IMG/VR virus record: IMGVR_UViG_3300025325_000130 | Span: 1 to 25,591 of that record | Length of the DNA: 25,591 bases | Reading direction: 5' to 3' (one strand) | Source of the DNA: a virus | Shown: positions 4,175-11,696 of the stretch, one piece after another | Numbering within the stretch: position 1 is the stretch's first letter | How the letters are laid out: each line of letters starts with the position of its first letter | Notes under the pieces: model-generated | What the model saw: the letters and a program-made list of their open reading frames with translations, nothing else | What the model was told of the DNA's origin: nothing | The model's database searches: none | Position numbers and translations under genes: made by a program

Positions 4175-7027
4175 TCAACCTAAATATCCGGCTTCCTTTA
4201 TTACGACGATCATCGACGCCGCGCCACTGGCTGCCCATTCCGCTGTAATAATATTGCTCGTCAGTTTATATAAAAATTGTCCTGTGTTCCCGCCTGTGCC
4301 TTGCGTATTTAGTTCGACCACGATCTTGCTTGCTCCGTAAGTCTCAAACGGGTGCAGACTCATGCGGTAGTTTTCTCCAGCGGTGTCATATACGACCAAG
4401 AAAAGAAACACACTTGACTTCCCTGTAAAATCCCCGCCTGTGATTTCCAAGTCCACCCACGCCCTACTGCCCCCCGAAACAGTTTGACTGGCGATATCGA
4501 TTGTGTCCCCTACCTGCCATCCAGCCGGGACATTGGCTGTCAGGGTTACGGTGTTGGTGCCTGTCACGCAATTCGAGATAAGCGCACTCGTTCCCCGTGT
4601 TGTGTTATACAATCGCATCTTGGCAAGTTGACTAGTGGACGCGGGGACCATTGCGTTTTCATTTCCACTCGTCACGTTGTAAGTCAATGTTGCTCCGCCT
4701 GGCAGAGTCGCAATTGTTCCGACAAAAGCAGATGAACCGCAAAAAGTGCAACTCCACAGGTCGTTTATATTTACGACTGCGGCAGGTTTTCCTGATAAGG
4801 AACTATAAGCAATCTGCGCGCCGTCTCCTCCGCTGTGGTCGTGGCTGTCGCCGTTCGTGACTAGCCCGGTGTGGGTGTGGGTAGCGGTCGCGCCTTTGTG
4901 CACGTGGTCGCGCCTGGCTCCAAAGATGCTGGTCCCGTCTGCGGCTGCGCCTGCCACGTCTGCCGGATCGCCTTCGGTATCGTCAAATGCGCCTATTTCC
5001 AACTCGTCGACTTTGTCGGCCAGCGCTTGCAAGTTATTGACCGTCTCGTCAAGGTTGCCGTCGAAGTTGGTGGTGACGAGCGGCGTATACGCCGCGACTC
5101 TCTCGATGGTCGAGGGCATGGCTCCGGCGTTGGTGTTGGCAAAGCGTTCGATCAGTTCGATCTCGCAGCGCCAGCCGATGGGGGCTCCGGGGTCCAGGAT
5201 CTCGGTCACGTGGGCCAGGTAGGTGGCGGTTTGACTGGCGTTCACCCGTAGGGTGAAAATGTCTCCGGTCTTGTATTTGAGATGTATCCCGAGAGTGACC
5301 TTGGCGCGGTCGGTGTTGCGCAGGCTGCTGGGCGGCGCGTCTGTGGATTCGAGATAGCCGAGGTTATGGATGATGGATGTATCTTGCCCGGTGGTGTAGA
5401 TGGTGCTGTTTTCATCGCGCCATAGGAAGCTGGCAATCGTGCCGTTTTTGAGCAGGGTTATATCTCCCTGCGTAATGGTGTGGTCGGCTGTGATTGAGAG
5501 CACTCCCGCATGGATGGAGTGCATGACTCCGGTCCCTGCGACGGCTACGAACAAGGATAACTCTGCTGCCCAAATGACGTCTTTATAGGCTTGGTCCTGG
5601 GGTGTGGCCATGGACGTCCAGGTGAAGCCATCGGCGGAGAACATGGACCGGTTGCCTACGCCGGTTTCACAGACGGCCATAAAAAGGGCGAGTTCTCCCG
5701 ACCAGCAAACTGATTTCCAGGTGCGGAGGGCGGCAGCGGTCCGGGCTGTCCAATTGATGCCATCGGGGGAAGTGTAAATATATTGCCCGCCCGATCCGTC
5801 GCCGACCAAAACGAATAATGATAGCTCGGGTGACCAGGTAGAGCCCAACCATCCGCCGATTGCGCTGCGCTGGGTCCAGGTGACGCCGTCCGGGGACGAG
5901 AATATCTTCGATCCTGCGGCAATGAATAACGTAAGTTCCGCTGACCAGATGACAGTATATAGGGCTGCGGCTCCGTGGGTGCGCTGGGTCCAGGTGATGC
6001 CATCCGGGGAAGTTTGAATGTTGGTTGTGCCGCCAACATCTTGCGAGACAGCGACTAGTAAGTTAAGTTCCGGCGAGTAGATCACGTCCCGGATATAGGT
6101 TGCGTTGGCGGGCGTCCGGAGCGTCCAGGTCAGGCCATCGGGGGAGGTGGCGATGGCGTTCGAGCCGACCGAGACGAACAATCCGAGTTCCGCCGCCCAG
6201 CGGACTTTCTCCCACTGCTTATTATTGGCGTCGTCTGCGTCTGTCCAGTTGATCCCGTCTGTGGAAGTGGACGTGAAGCTAGTTAGACCTCCAAGGCCAG
6301 AAACAGATACGAACAGGTTTAGCTCTGGTGAGTAACACAGGCCCACCCCGCCTTTTCCAGCCTGGCCGTTCGCCCAGGTATCCAGGACGACCGGGCTGCC
6401 CAGGTGGTAGAACTGGATCTCGTCTTCGTTGTCGTCATCGCTGTTGTCGACGGCCTGGAGTAGATATTTCTGTCTGATGAGCGGTAATAGGCTGGAACGG
6501 CTTTTGAGTGTGACGGTCTTGCCGGCCGGATAGAAGTTGTAGCCCCAATGGTCGGCATTCCCGAGCGTGGCTTTGAAATCGACCGTGCCGAGTTCGTAAG
6601 CATTGGGATTGAGTGCGGTTAGGACGTTGGTGTAGGTGTCGTCTCCGGCGATGCCTGCCGGGCGTTCGTCGGGGGAGAATAGCGAGAATTGAGCGGTCAC
6701 GATCTGTTTATGGATGGCGTAATCATCGAAGCGCAAGCTTGCGCTCTTGATCCCGTATTGTGTTCCCCCCACGATCACCCCGCGTTCGAGATAGTATTTA
6801 TTCCCTACGATGAGCCCGTCATCGGCGGGCAGGTTCGCCGAGTGGTACTTGACGGTCAGTTCCAGCCCGTCGTATTTGTAATAAAGAATCTGTGTGATGA
6901 GTGTGGTATAGCCCGCGAGCGAAGCGGGCGGGCTGCCGGTGTAATTCCGCCGCCCGATGGCGAAGTAGGGGACAAAGCCGCCCGAATCAAGGGCGGTGGT
7001 AAGTTGGGCGGGCAGCGCGCGCGGCAT
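4175..7027 (-). CDS. Large tail or receptor-binding protein with seven-bladed propeller, 950 aa
   Basis: The N-terminal ~210 residues are probably the virion-attachment part (MPRALPAQLTTALDSGGFVP, then a beta-rich body). From about 225 to 500 there are seven repeats of the form [W/Y]-x-x-EL-x-LFV-x-V, six of them followed by S-x-DG-x-x-WT (SPDGLTWT, SPDGITWT, SPDGVTWT and others). This resembles the Asp-box/BNR and Ycf48-type beta-propeller repeat. The C-terminal 400 residues look like a tail fibre: a helical stretch (ETVNNLQALADKVDELEIG), a His-rich segment near residue 700 (GARRDHVHKG, DSHDHSGGDGAQI) and a terminal beta domain. It is the last gene of the late operon, as usual for host-recognition proteins. 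An AAGGA precedes the ATG by about 12 nt. Propeller identity is good; binding or enzymatic activity is unknown. Confidence 0.8.
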   Translation of the reverse strand: MPRALPAQLTTALDSGGFVPYFAIGRRNYTGSPPASLAGYTTLITQILYYKYDGLELTVKYHSANLPADDGLIVGNKYYLERGVIVGGTQYGIKSASLRFDDYAIHKQIVTAQFSLFSPDERPAGIAGDDTYTNVLTALNPNAYELGTVDFKATLGNADHWGYNFYPAGKTVTLKSRSSLLPLIRQKYLLQAVDNSDDDNEDEIQFYHLGSPVVLDTWANGQAGKGGVGLCYSPELNLFVSVSGLGGLTSFTSTSTDGINWTDADDANNKQWEKVRWAAELGLFVSVGSNAIATSPDGLTWTLRTPANATYIRDVIYSPELNLLVAVSQDVGGTTNIQTSPDGITWTQRTHGAAALYTVIWSAELTLFIAAGSKIFSSPDGVTWTQRSAIGGWLGSTWSPELSLFVLVGDGSGGQYIYTSPDGINWTARTAAALRTWKSVCWSGELALFMAVCETGVGNRSMFSADGFTWTSMATPQDQAYKDVIWAAELSLFVAVAGTGVMHSIHAGVLSITADHTITQGDITLLKNGTIASFLWRDENSTIYTTGQDTSIIHNLGYLESTDAPPSSLRNTDRAKVTLGIHLKYKTGDIFTLRVNASQTATYLAHVTEILDPGAPIGWRCEIELIERFANTNAGAMPSTIERVAAYTPLVTTNFDGNLDETVNNLQALADKVDELEIGAFDDTEGDPADVAGAAADGTSIFGARRDHVHKGATATHTHTGLVTNGDSHDHSGGDGAQIAYSSLSGKPAAVVNINDLWSCTFCGSSAFVGTIATLPGGATLTYNVTSGNENAMVPASTSQLAKMRLYNTTRGTSALISNCVTGTNTVTLTANVPAGWQVGDTIDIASQTVSGGSRAWVDLEITGGDFTGKSSVFLFLVVYDTAGENYRMSLHPFETYGASKIVVELNTQGTGGNTGQFLYKLTSNIITAEWAASGAASMIVVIKEAGYLG

Positions 7028-7067
7028 GGTCTATCCCGTTTCCTTTCTTTTTGTAAATAGAGCGGGG

Positions 7068-7748
7068 CTACAGGTCCTTCAGGCTGCCGGTCTGCCTGCT
7101 GGATGTGAGACGGATATCATTATCGAGCCAGGATGTTTTACGTAGCTCGCTCCTGGGTTCGGGCCTGCGTTCGTAGCGGGCCAGGCCGAAGCGGAAGGCT
7201 TCGAAGAAGCGCGTAGCGGCTTTCTCGTAGTCGGGCGGGGCGGTCTTGGTGAACAGGTTCAAGGCCTCCACCCGGCCAAGTGCGCGGGTGCGGCAAGCAT
7301 AGCCACAGGAGCCATCGACAAGGATCTGGTCTTGATCCGCGTTCATGGTGCTTTCGACTTCCGAGTCTAGCCCGTTGACTGTGTGCCCTTGCGTGAAGCG
7401 AATAAGCAGGTTGCCGTCACTCTCTGCGGTCCGCAAGCGGACCCAGATCCGGTTGTCTTCGAAGATCTTGTCATACTCGAGCGGTTCGTCATCCTCGCCG
7501 GAATCGTCGTTCTTCAGCACGTCGAGCACATCTAGGACTAGCGTTGGAAATGCCCCGCCCGTGAGCTCGTAGGCGAGCAGGCCGCTCGAGACCTCTACGA
7601 TCTCGGCTCCGTTGACCGGCGCGCGCTGGTTGAAATCGCGCAGCGCCTGGCGCACTGCGGCTGTAACGGTTGCTGTTGAAAATAAGGTGCCGTCGTCGAG
7701 GAGTTGGGCCTGGACGCGGGTGATGAGCGTGGTCAGGGAATCGGACAT
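7068..7748 (-). CDS. Probable head-tail connector/adaptor, 226 aa
   Basis: The start MSDSLTTLITRVQAQLLDDG, with helices followed by a DVLKNDD stretch and a C-terminal helical part (EKAATRFFEAFRFGLARYERR), resembles the mostly helical adaptor proteins of phage necks. These often begin with a short helix bundle like AAVRQALRDFNQRAP. Placement among virion genes supports a structural role. AAAGGA lies about 7 nt before the ATG. The family match is by general shape only; it could also be a tail-completion protein. Confidence 0.5.
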   Translation of the reverse strand: MSDSLTTLITRVQAQLLDDGTLFSTATVTAAVRQALRDFNQRAPVNGAEIVEVSSGLLAYELTGGAFPTLVLDVLDVLKNDDSGEDDEPLEYDKIFEDNRIWVRLRTAESDGNLLIRFTQGHTVNGLDSEVESTMNADQDQILVDGSCGYACRTRALGRVEALNLFTKTAPPDYEKAATRFFEAFRFGLARYERRPEPRSELRKTSWLDNDIRLTSSRQTGSLKDL

Positions 7749-7806
7749 GGGGTTCCTTTCTTGATGGGTGGGAGTGAAATTTTCCGGAACATACTATTGA
7801 TCCTTC

Positions 7807-8151
7807 TTACCCGTTCGGTCTGAGCATCCAATTCTCCGGCGTGATGGGCTGCCAGTTCGGGTCAGATGGAGTCTGATACCACGACTGATAAATGTTGAGA
7901 AGGTCGTGTACCTGGAACATAGCCACCGTGAATGCCAACACTGCGAATAAGATCGCCACGCCGATTACCCCGCGACGCACACGCTCGTAATGCGCCCCGC
8001 GCCGTGCCAGCCATAACGCGGGACTGGCGGCCAGGAGCGCCGTCACGATCACCACGCAGAACGAGACATATCCGGCCAAGATGGAGAGTGTGTCTGTCAC
8101 CGGCTCGCTGGCGAGCATGTCCCAAATCCACCAGTAATCGAATAGATTCAT
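7807..8151 (-). CDS. Two-TM membrane protein, holin candidate, 114 aa
   Basis: Two hydrophobic helices are evident, at about residues 19-46 (TDTLSILAGYVSFCVVIVTA and onward) and 62-81 (GVIGVAILFAVLAFTVAMF). A short basic loop (WLARRGAHYERVRR) lies between them and the C-terminus is Trp/Pro-rich. Size and two-helix topology suit a class II holin or another phage membrane protein. No endolysin gene is next to it, so lysis function is inference. The ATG overlaps the stop of the 8148-8459 gene (ATGA). Confidence 0.55.
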   Translation of the reverse strand: MNLFDYWWIWDMLASEPVTDTLSILAGYVSFCVVIVTALLAASPALWLARRGAHYERVRRGVIGVAILFAVLAFTVAMFQVHDLLNIYQSWYQTPSDPNWQPITPENWMLRPNG

Positions 8152-8459
8152 CCCTGAAAATCTCCCAGGTTGATTATGAGCGGGAACTCCACGACTTTCC
8201 CAACGTCAAACGACCAACACTCATAATCGCTCGGCCAACCCTGAACATCACAAACGATTTGCTCAGGGCGCGCAGGACTGACAATCATCAGTTGTCCATG
8301 TTGTTCTTGTTTTTCTTCGTGCGCCGGGACTATGGTGATCCAGCCGTTACGCTCAAAATATTTATACAGCAGCGCATCGGCCTGTTCCTGATCGTCTGCC
8401 ATTACGCCGAACGAACGCGCATCAGAATGCCAGGGGACGAAATAATAGTAGAGTTTCAT
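8148..8459 (-). CDS. Hypothetical protein, 103 aa
   Basis: A compact alpha/beta-looking protein that starts MKLYYYFVPWHSDARSFGVM, with a helix in the middle (DQEQADALLYKYFERNGW) and aromatic strands at the end. No family recognised, no membrane segment. It overlaps the gene before it and the gene after it by ATGA, so it is translated as part of the late operon between the lectin-like protein and the holin candidate. Confidence 0.65.
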   Translation of the reverse strand: MKLYYYFVPWHSDARSFGVMADDQEQADALLYKYFERNGWITIVPAHEEKQEQHGQLMIVSPARPEQIVCDVQGWPSDYECWSFDVGKVVEFPLIINLGDFQG

Positions 8460-9697
8460 CGCGTGTACCTATCCAGGATGTTGTACTTCCCGCCGTTGCC
8501 TTTTGCCCAGACGACAACGTTATCGAACGTCGCGCCGGTGTCGCTGGTGTAGATCCCGTGCGCGTTGCCGGTTGTGACAGCGGTGGTCAGTTCCGCTCCG
8601 ACCAGCGCGTCTCCATAATATGCCCTGATCTTGGTTGCGTTGAGAGAAATAACCAATCTTTTTGTCGCCCCATACGTGACGGCGGTCGTCTGGAGCGTGT
8701 TAGGCGTGCCTGCCACCACTTCCACAACTATTAGATTTGTACCGTCCAGGTAGGCGGCAATATAATTATTGGCATCTGTCCAGCGCAAGACCAGACCGGA
8801 ATTGCCGGCCGCACGCGTGCATATCGCTTCTACCATGACGTTCGGTGTCCCACATGGCACAGTCGCAATTCCCAGGCTTGTCGTGAGCGATGTAAAAGTG
8901 AGCATGTTCGACGCGATAGCCGACACACCCTTCTGATCCGTCCAGGTCAGACCTGTACCCCCACCTTCTCCTGACCCACCCCCACCGGTCACGCCTGGCG
9001 CGCCGTTCGCACGGGTGAATGCGTCCGATGCGAGCGGGACGATATATATCAGGTTTTGCGGGACGCGCACAAAATCTCCTGTGAACACCGCGGTAGCTCC
9101 CGCCGCTGAAATGGTGGGATACATGCTACTTTGACTGTTCAGCGCATCGGGATAAAGCAATGTCCAGTTTGAGAATGCGGTCGTTTCTTTTATCAATAGG
9201 AATGCGCCGGTTGCGCGCAAAATGGAGGCTACATAAACCGTAGCGCCCGATGCCGGGTCTGTGCCTACGACCAGCGGCGAGCCATTGTTGAAGAACACAC
9301 GTAAATTGTTGCTTGTTGTGATATTTATGCCGTGCGCGGGATTCCCCGATGTGGCACTATCCCATCCGGCGCTATAGTTGGTATTCGTGCCTGATACCTT
9401 TGCAACGCACAATCGCCCCGCTACTCTTGTGATGACTGGATACCAAATACCAGGGTCGCCAGTTCCCGCGCCGCCGGTCGCAAAATTGGCTAACCCCGAG
9501 CCAATGGATAATTTGCTGTTTACATCCGTCACCGTCCGCGTCCCCCCTATCGGCGTGGCAAGCGTGCCGTTTACAGCCCCCGCCGCGACGGTATCGTTGA
9601 AGTCGTCTTTCAGCAGCCAGTGGATGTGCCTGTCGATCTGTAATTGTTTCTGCGCCTGTATGAATGTCATAAGATCGTCTATTCTGTTTCTCCGCAT
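8456..9697 (-). CDS. Virion protein with two concanavalin/LamG-like domains, 413 aa
   Basis: After a short helix (IDDLMTFIQAQKQLQIDRHI) there are two beta-rich domains of about 190 residues. They are separated by a Gly-rich linker near residue 240 (GVTGGGGSGEGGG). The domains share features such as DxF..., IxYVxxxxSDAFTR, GLVLRWTDANNYIAAYLDG and a C-terminal TFDNVVVWAKG, typical of the LamG/concanavalin-like jelly roll found in phage tail and surface proteins. It likely binds glycans on host or capsid surface. AGGAG lies 6 nt before the ATG at 9697. Fold assignment is by motif and residue pattern only. Confidence 0.65.
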   Translation of the reverse strand: MRRNRIDDLMTFIQAQKQLQIDRHIHWLLKDDFNDTVAAGAVNGTLATPIGGTRTVTDVNSKLSIGSGLANFATGGAGTGDPGIWYPVITRVAGRLCVAKVSGTNTNYSAGWDSATSGNPAHGINITTSNNLRVFFNNGSPLVVGTDPASGATVYVASILRATGAFLLIKETTAFSNWTLLYPDALNSQSSMYPTISAAGATAVFTGDFVRVPQNLIYIVPLASDAFTRANGAPGVTGGGGSGEGGGTGLTWTDQKGVSAIASNMLTFTSLTTSLGIATVPCGTPNVMVEAICTRAAGNSGLVLRWTDANNYIAAYLDGTNLIVVEVVAGTPNTLQTTAVTYGATKRLVISLNATKIRAYYGDALVGAELTTAVTTGNAHGIYTSDTGATFDNVVVWAKGNGGKYNILDRYTR

Positions 9698-9712
9698 AGA
9701 ATGCTCCTTCGA

Positions 9713-9994
9713 TCATACATTGAGCTTTAGCCAGGACACACCCTCGCCGTTGACTACGGAATCGAGATAGATTTCACGCAGGTTGCCGACTTCCATTAAG
9801 ATTTTATCGCCAGCTGCGAGACGTAGCCCGTTTGAAACGGTGACATCGTCCGCGCCGTCGTTGCCTAGAGCAACGATGTTGGTATTGGTGTCAAGCGCGA
9901 TGATAACAATAGGTCCGTTGATCTGTTGGCTGCCGAGGGCTACGGCTGTCCCGGCTGTGGTGACGGTCTTTTGACCGGAGATGACTGTAGGCAT
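9713..9994 (-). CDS. Small beta-rich structural protein, 93 aa
   Basis: It starts MPTVISGQKTVTTAGTAVAL. Alternating strands and glycines (GPIVIIALDTNTNIVALGND, ...EIYLDSVVNGEGVSWLKLNV) suggest a small beta-sandwich virion protein of the sort encoded near decoration and tail genes. I prefer the ATG at 9994, behind a purine-rich AAAGAGAGA, over the in-frame ATG at 10054, because that one starts within the intergenic hairpin at 10035-10061. Function unknown. Confidence 0.65.
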   Translation of the reverse strand: MPTVISGQKTVTTAGTAVALGSQQINGPIVIIALDTNTNIVALGNDGADDVTVSNGLRLAAGDKILMEVGNLREIYLDSVVNGEGVSWLKLNV

Positions 9995-10034
9995 GGTGGT
10001 ATCTCTCTTTCTGGTGGTGGTGGCCACTATCGGG

Positions 10035-10061
10035 GGCAGGGATGTGGGAGACATCCCTGCC
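10035..10061. terminator. Intergenic hairpin, 11-bp stem
   Basis: GGCAGGGATGT and ACATCCCTGCC pair around GGGAG, between the membrane protein ending at 10100 and the start at 9994. There is no T-run on the minus strand, so it may be a processing or partial-termination site. Confidence 0.5.
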
Positions 10062-10099
10062 TACCGATTAGGGCACGGCGCGGAGGTGGGCGCCGGTGC

Positions 10100-10291
10100 T
10101 TACTGTTTGGGCGCTAATCCGAGCACGCGCCGGAGCGGTGCGCCGACGATCTCTACGCCCAGTTTGACCAGGACGTACAGGATCAGGACAAAAAACACGT
10201 CCTGGGAGAGCGGGAAGTCGGGCAGGAATAGCTTGATCAGCCCGTAGACAGCGCCCATGATCAGAGCGAGTAATGCGTAGTCGAGTTTCAT
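10100..10291 (-). CDS. Small two-TM membrane protein, 63 aa
   Basis: Hydrophobic helices lie at about residues 4-22 (DYALLALIMGAVYGLIKLFL) and 31-50 (DVFFVLILYVLVKLGVEIVG), followed by a basic tail (PLRRVLGLAPKQ). The short length and two helices suit a holin or small phage membrane protein. It overlaps the gene upstream by ATGA. It is the second holin-like candidate in the late operon, so one of the two may serve another purpose. Confidence 0.55.
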   Translation of the reverse strand: MKLDYALLALIMGAVYGLIKLFLPDFPLSQDVFFVLILYVLVKLGVEIVGAPLRRVLGLAPKQ

Positions 10292-10566
10292 TTGGACTCC
10301 TTTGAAGGTTTAGATCTTGTAACGGTGTTTTTGACGGTGCTGGCCATGTTCGGTGCTGGCGCTTTGGCGCGCATGTCCGCCCCGCCGATCTTTGGCGGGG
10401 TGAGCTCTTCGAGCGGATAGACCATCTTCCGCCCGTCCAGCAGGATCACGACGAGCTCGTCGGTTTCCTCGCGGATGGCTGCCTCCAGGACGCCCAGTTC
10501 GTAGCCTTTGAGTGGGGTTTCTTTGGCTATGGCCTGTAAGGCCATCGCTTTTAGTTTGGCGTCCAT
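10288..10566 (-). CDS. Hypothetical protein, 92 aa
   Basis: A helical N-terminus (MDAKLKAMALQAIAKETPLK) leads to a strand-rich middle (TDELVVILLDGRKMVYPLEE). The tail is disordered and basic (ASTVKNTVTRSKPSKESK). A GAGGA SD lies within the last codons of the upstream gene. The small size, position after the decoration-like proteins and basic tail suggest a minor virion or assembly protein, but no family is recognised. Confidence 0.6.
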   Translation of the reverse strand: MDAKLKAMALQAIAKETPLKGYELGVLEAAIREETDELVVILLDGRKMVYPLEELTPPKIGGADMRAKAPAPNMASTVKNTVTRSKPSKESK

Positions 10567-10569
10567 CGG

Positions 10570-11085
10570 CTAGATCCTCAGCGTGTAGTTGGCAACCGCG
10601 CCCAGCAGTTCGATCACGCCGGTATCTCCGGCCTGGTCACAGGTGAGCTCGACCAGAACGTAGACGTCATTGTCGATCCAGAATGGCGTAGTGATGGTGA
10701 GCGTCATCTTGTGCTGGTCCACGTCGACGCGTTCCCCGGCTGCATCGTGCCCGGTGTCGTAGGTGAACGTTTGTGCGGCCACGACTGCCACGGCCCCGTC
10801 CGCGCCGCGTGTGACTTTGTTGACCACGGCGGTTAGGGCGGTGAGTGCGGCTCCGGTCACTTCGAAGTCGATCTCGATGGATTTGAGATAAGCGCCTTGC
10901 TGGGCCACGGAATTGGATGGTATTAGGACCGGGATGTTGATCACACTGGTCTGGTTCGCATCGTTGACCTTTTTGACGATGGTCCCGGCCACTTGTCCGG
11001 CTGCTAGGCTCCATGTGCCGGTGACGCAATGGAACAGGGTCGGCGGAATGTACTGGCTTATGTGGGTATCATGCACGTATCCCAT
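10570..11085 (-). CDS. Probable capsid decoration/minor head protein, copy 2, 171 aa
   Basis: It begins MGYVHDTHISQYIPPTLFHC and is clearly paralogous to the 11093-11599 product. Shared pieces include SQYIPPT, FHCVTGT, IPSNS, GAYLKS, KxTRGADGAVAVVA, DQHK, WIDND and LLGAVANxTLR. The pattern is beta-rich with regular Thr/Val strands. Its place one gene after the capsid gene fits a decoration or cement protein forming trimers or monomers on the shell. TAGGTG precedes the ATG closely, 7 nt after the paralogue's stop. Confidence 0.6.
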   Translation of the reverse strand: MGYVHDTHISQYIPPTLFHCVTGTWSLAAGQVAGTIVKKVNDANQTSVINIPVLIPSNSVAQQGAYLKSIEIDFEVTGAALTALTAVVNKVTRGADGAVAVVAAQTFTYDTGHDAAGERVDVDQHKMTLTITTPFWIDNDVYVLVELTCDQAGDTGVIELLGAVANYTLRI

Positions 11086-11092
11086 GACACAC

Positions 11093-11599
11093 CTACAGTC
11101 TCAAGGTGAAGTTGGCAACTGCACCCAAGAAGTCGAGCGTAACGACTGCCCCGCAAATGGCGGTGATGACCAGCAGGTACTCGGCGTCATTGTCGATCCA
11201 GACCGGGGTTGTGACGGTCACGGTCAGTTTGTGCTGATCCTGGTCGGCGGCGTCCGTGGCTGCGGCCAGGTCCTGGGTGACCGGCACGTCTGCCACGACG
11301 GCTACGGCCCCGTCTGCGCCGCGCGTGATTTTGTTCATGGTTGCGGTGATGGATGTGGCTGCGGCAAGCAGGCACTCATAATCCACTTCTACGGACTTGA
11401 GATAAGCGCCTTGCAGGCCTTGTGAATTGGACGGCAGCACGATCGGGATGTTGATCACGCCGGTCGACGCAGCTGCGGCGCGGTGCTTGGCGATGGTCCC
11501 GGCCACGGCTCCGGCTGCGTCGGTGTAGGTCCCGGTCACGCAATGGAAAGCGGTCGGGGGGATGTACTGGCTCATGTGGGTGTTATGTACGTATCCCAT
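11093..11599 (-). CDS. Probable capsid decoration/minor head protein, copy 1, 168 aa
   Basis: The product begins MGYVHNTHMSQYIPPTAFHC. Length and strand pattern match the downstream paralogue throughout; the middle region (residues 25-45 and 105-120) differs most. A strong SD (AAGGAG, 8 nt from the ATG) and the position directly after the major capsid gene suggest high expression, as for decoration proteins. Two strong hairpins separate it from the capsid gene. Tandem duplication with divergence could give two surface proteins with different external faces. The decoration role is inferred from position. Confidence 0.65.
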   Translation of the reverse strand: MGYVHNTHMSQYIPPTAFHCVTGTYTDAAGAVAGTIAKHRAAAASTGVINIPIVLPSNSQGLQGAYLKSVEVDYECLLAAATSITATMNKITRGADGAVAVVADVPVTQDLAAATDAADQDQHKLTVTVTTPVWIDNDAEYLLVITAICGAVVTLDFLGAVANFTLRL

Positions 11600-11616
11600 G
11601 GTTTGGTCTCCTTATT

Positions 11617-11678
11617 ACCCCGCCGCTCTTGGGCGGGGTGGGATTAGGGTTGATCCCCGTCCGGCTCGCCGGACGGGG
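11617..11678. terminator. Two tandem hairpins after the capsid gene
   Basis: Hairpin one is ACCCCGCC/GGCGGGGT around GCTCTTG (11617-11639). Hairpin two is CCCCGTCCGG/CCGGACGGGG around CTCG (11655-11678). On the minus strand both follow the capsid stop by 19 nt or more and precede the SD of the decoration gene. Neither has a T-run, so partial termination or 3-prime-end protection of capsid mRNA is more likely than a full stop. Confidence 0.55.
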
Positions 11679-11696
11679 TGAATACAAAAGGTTGGT

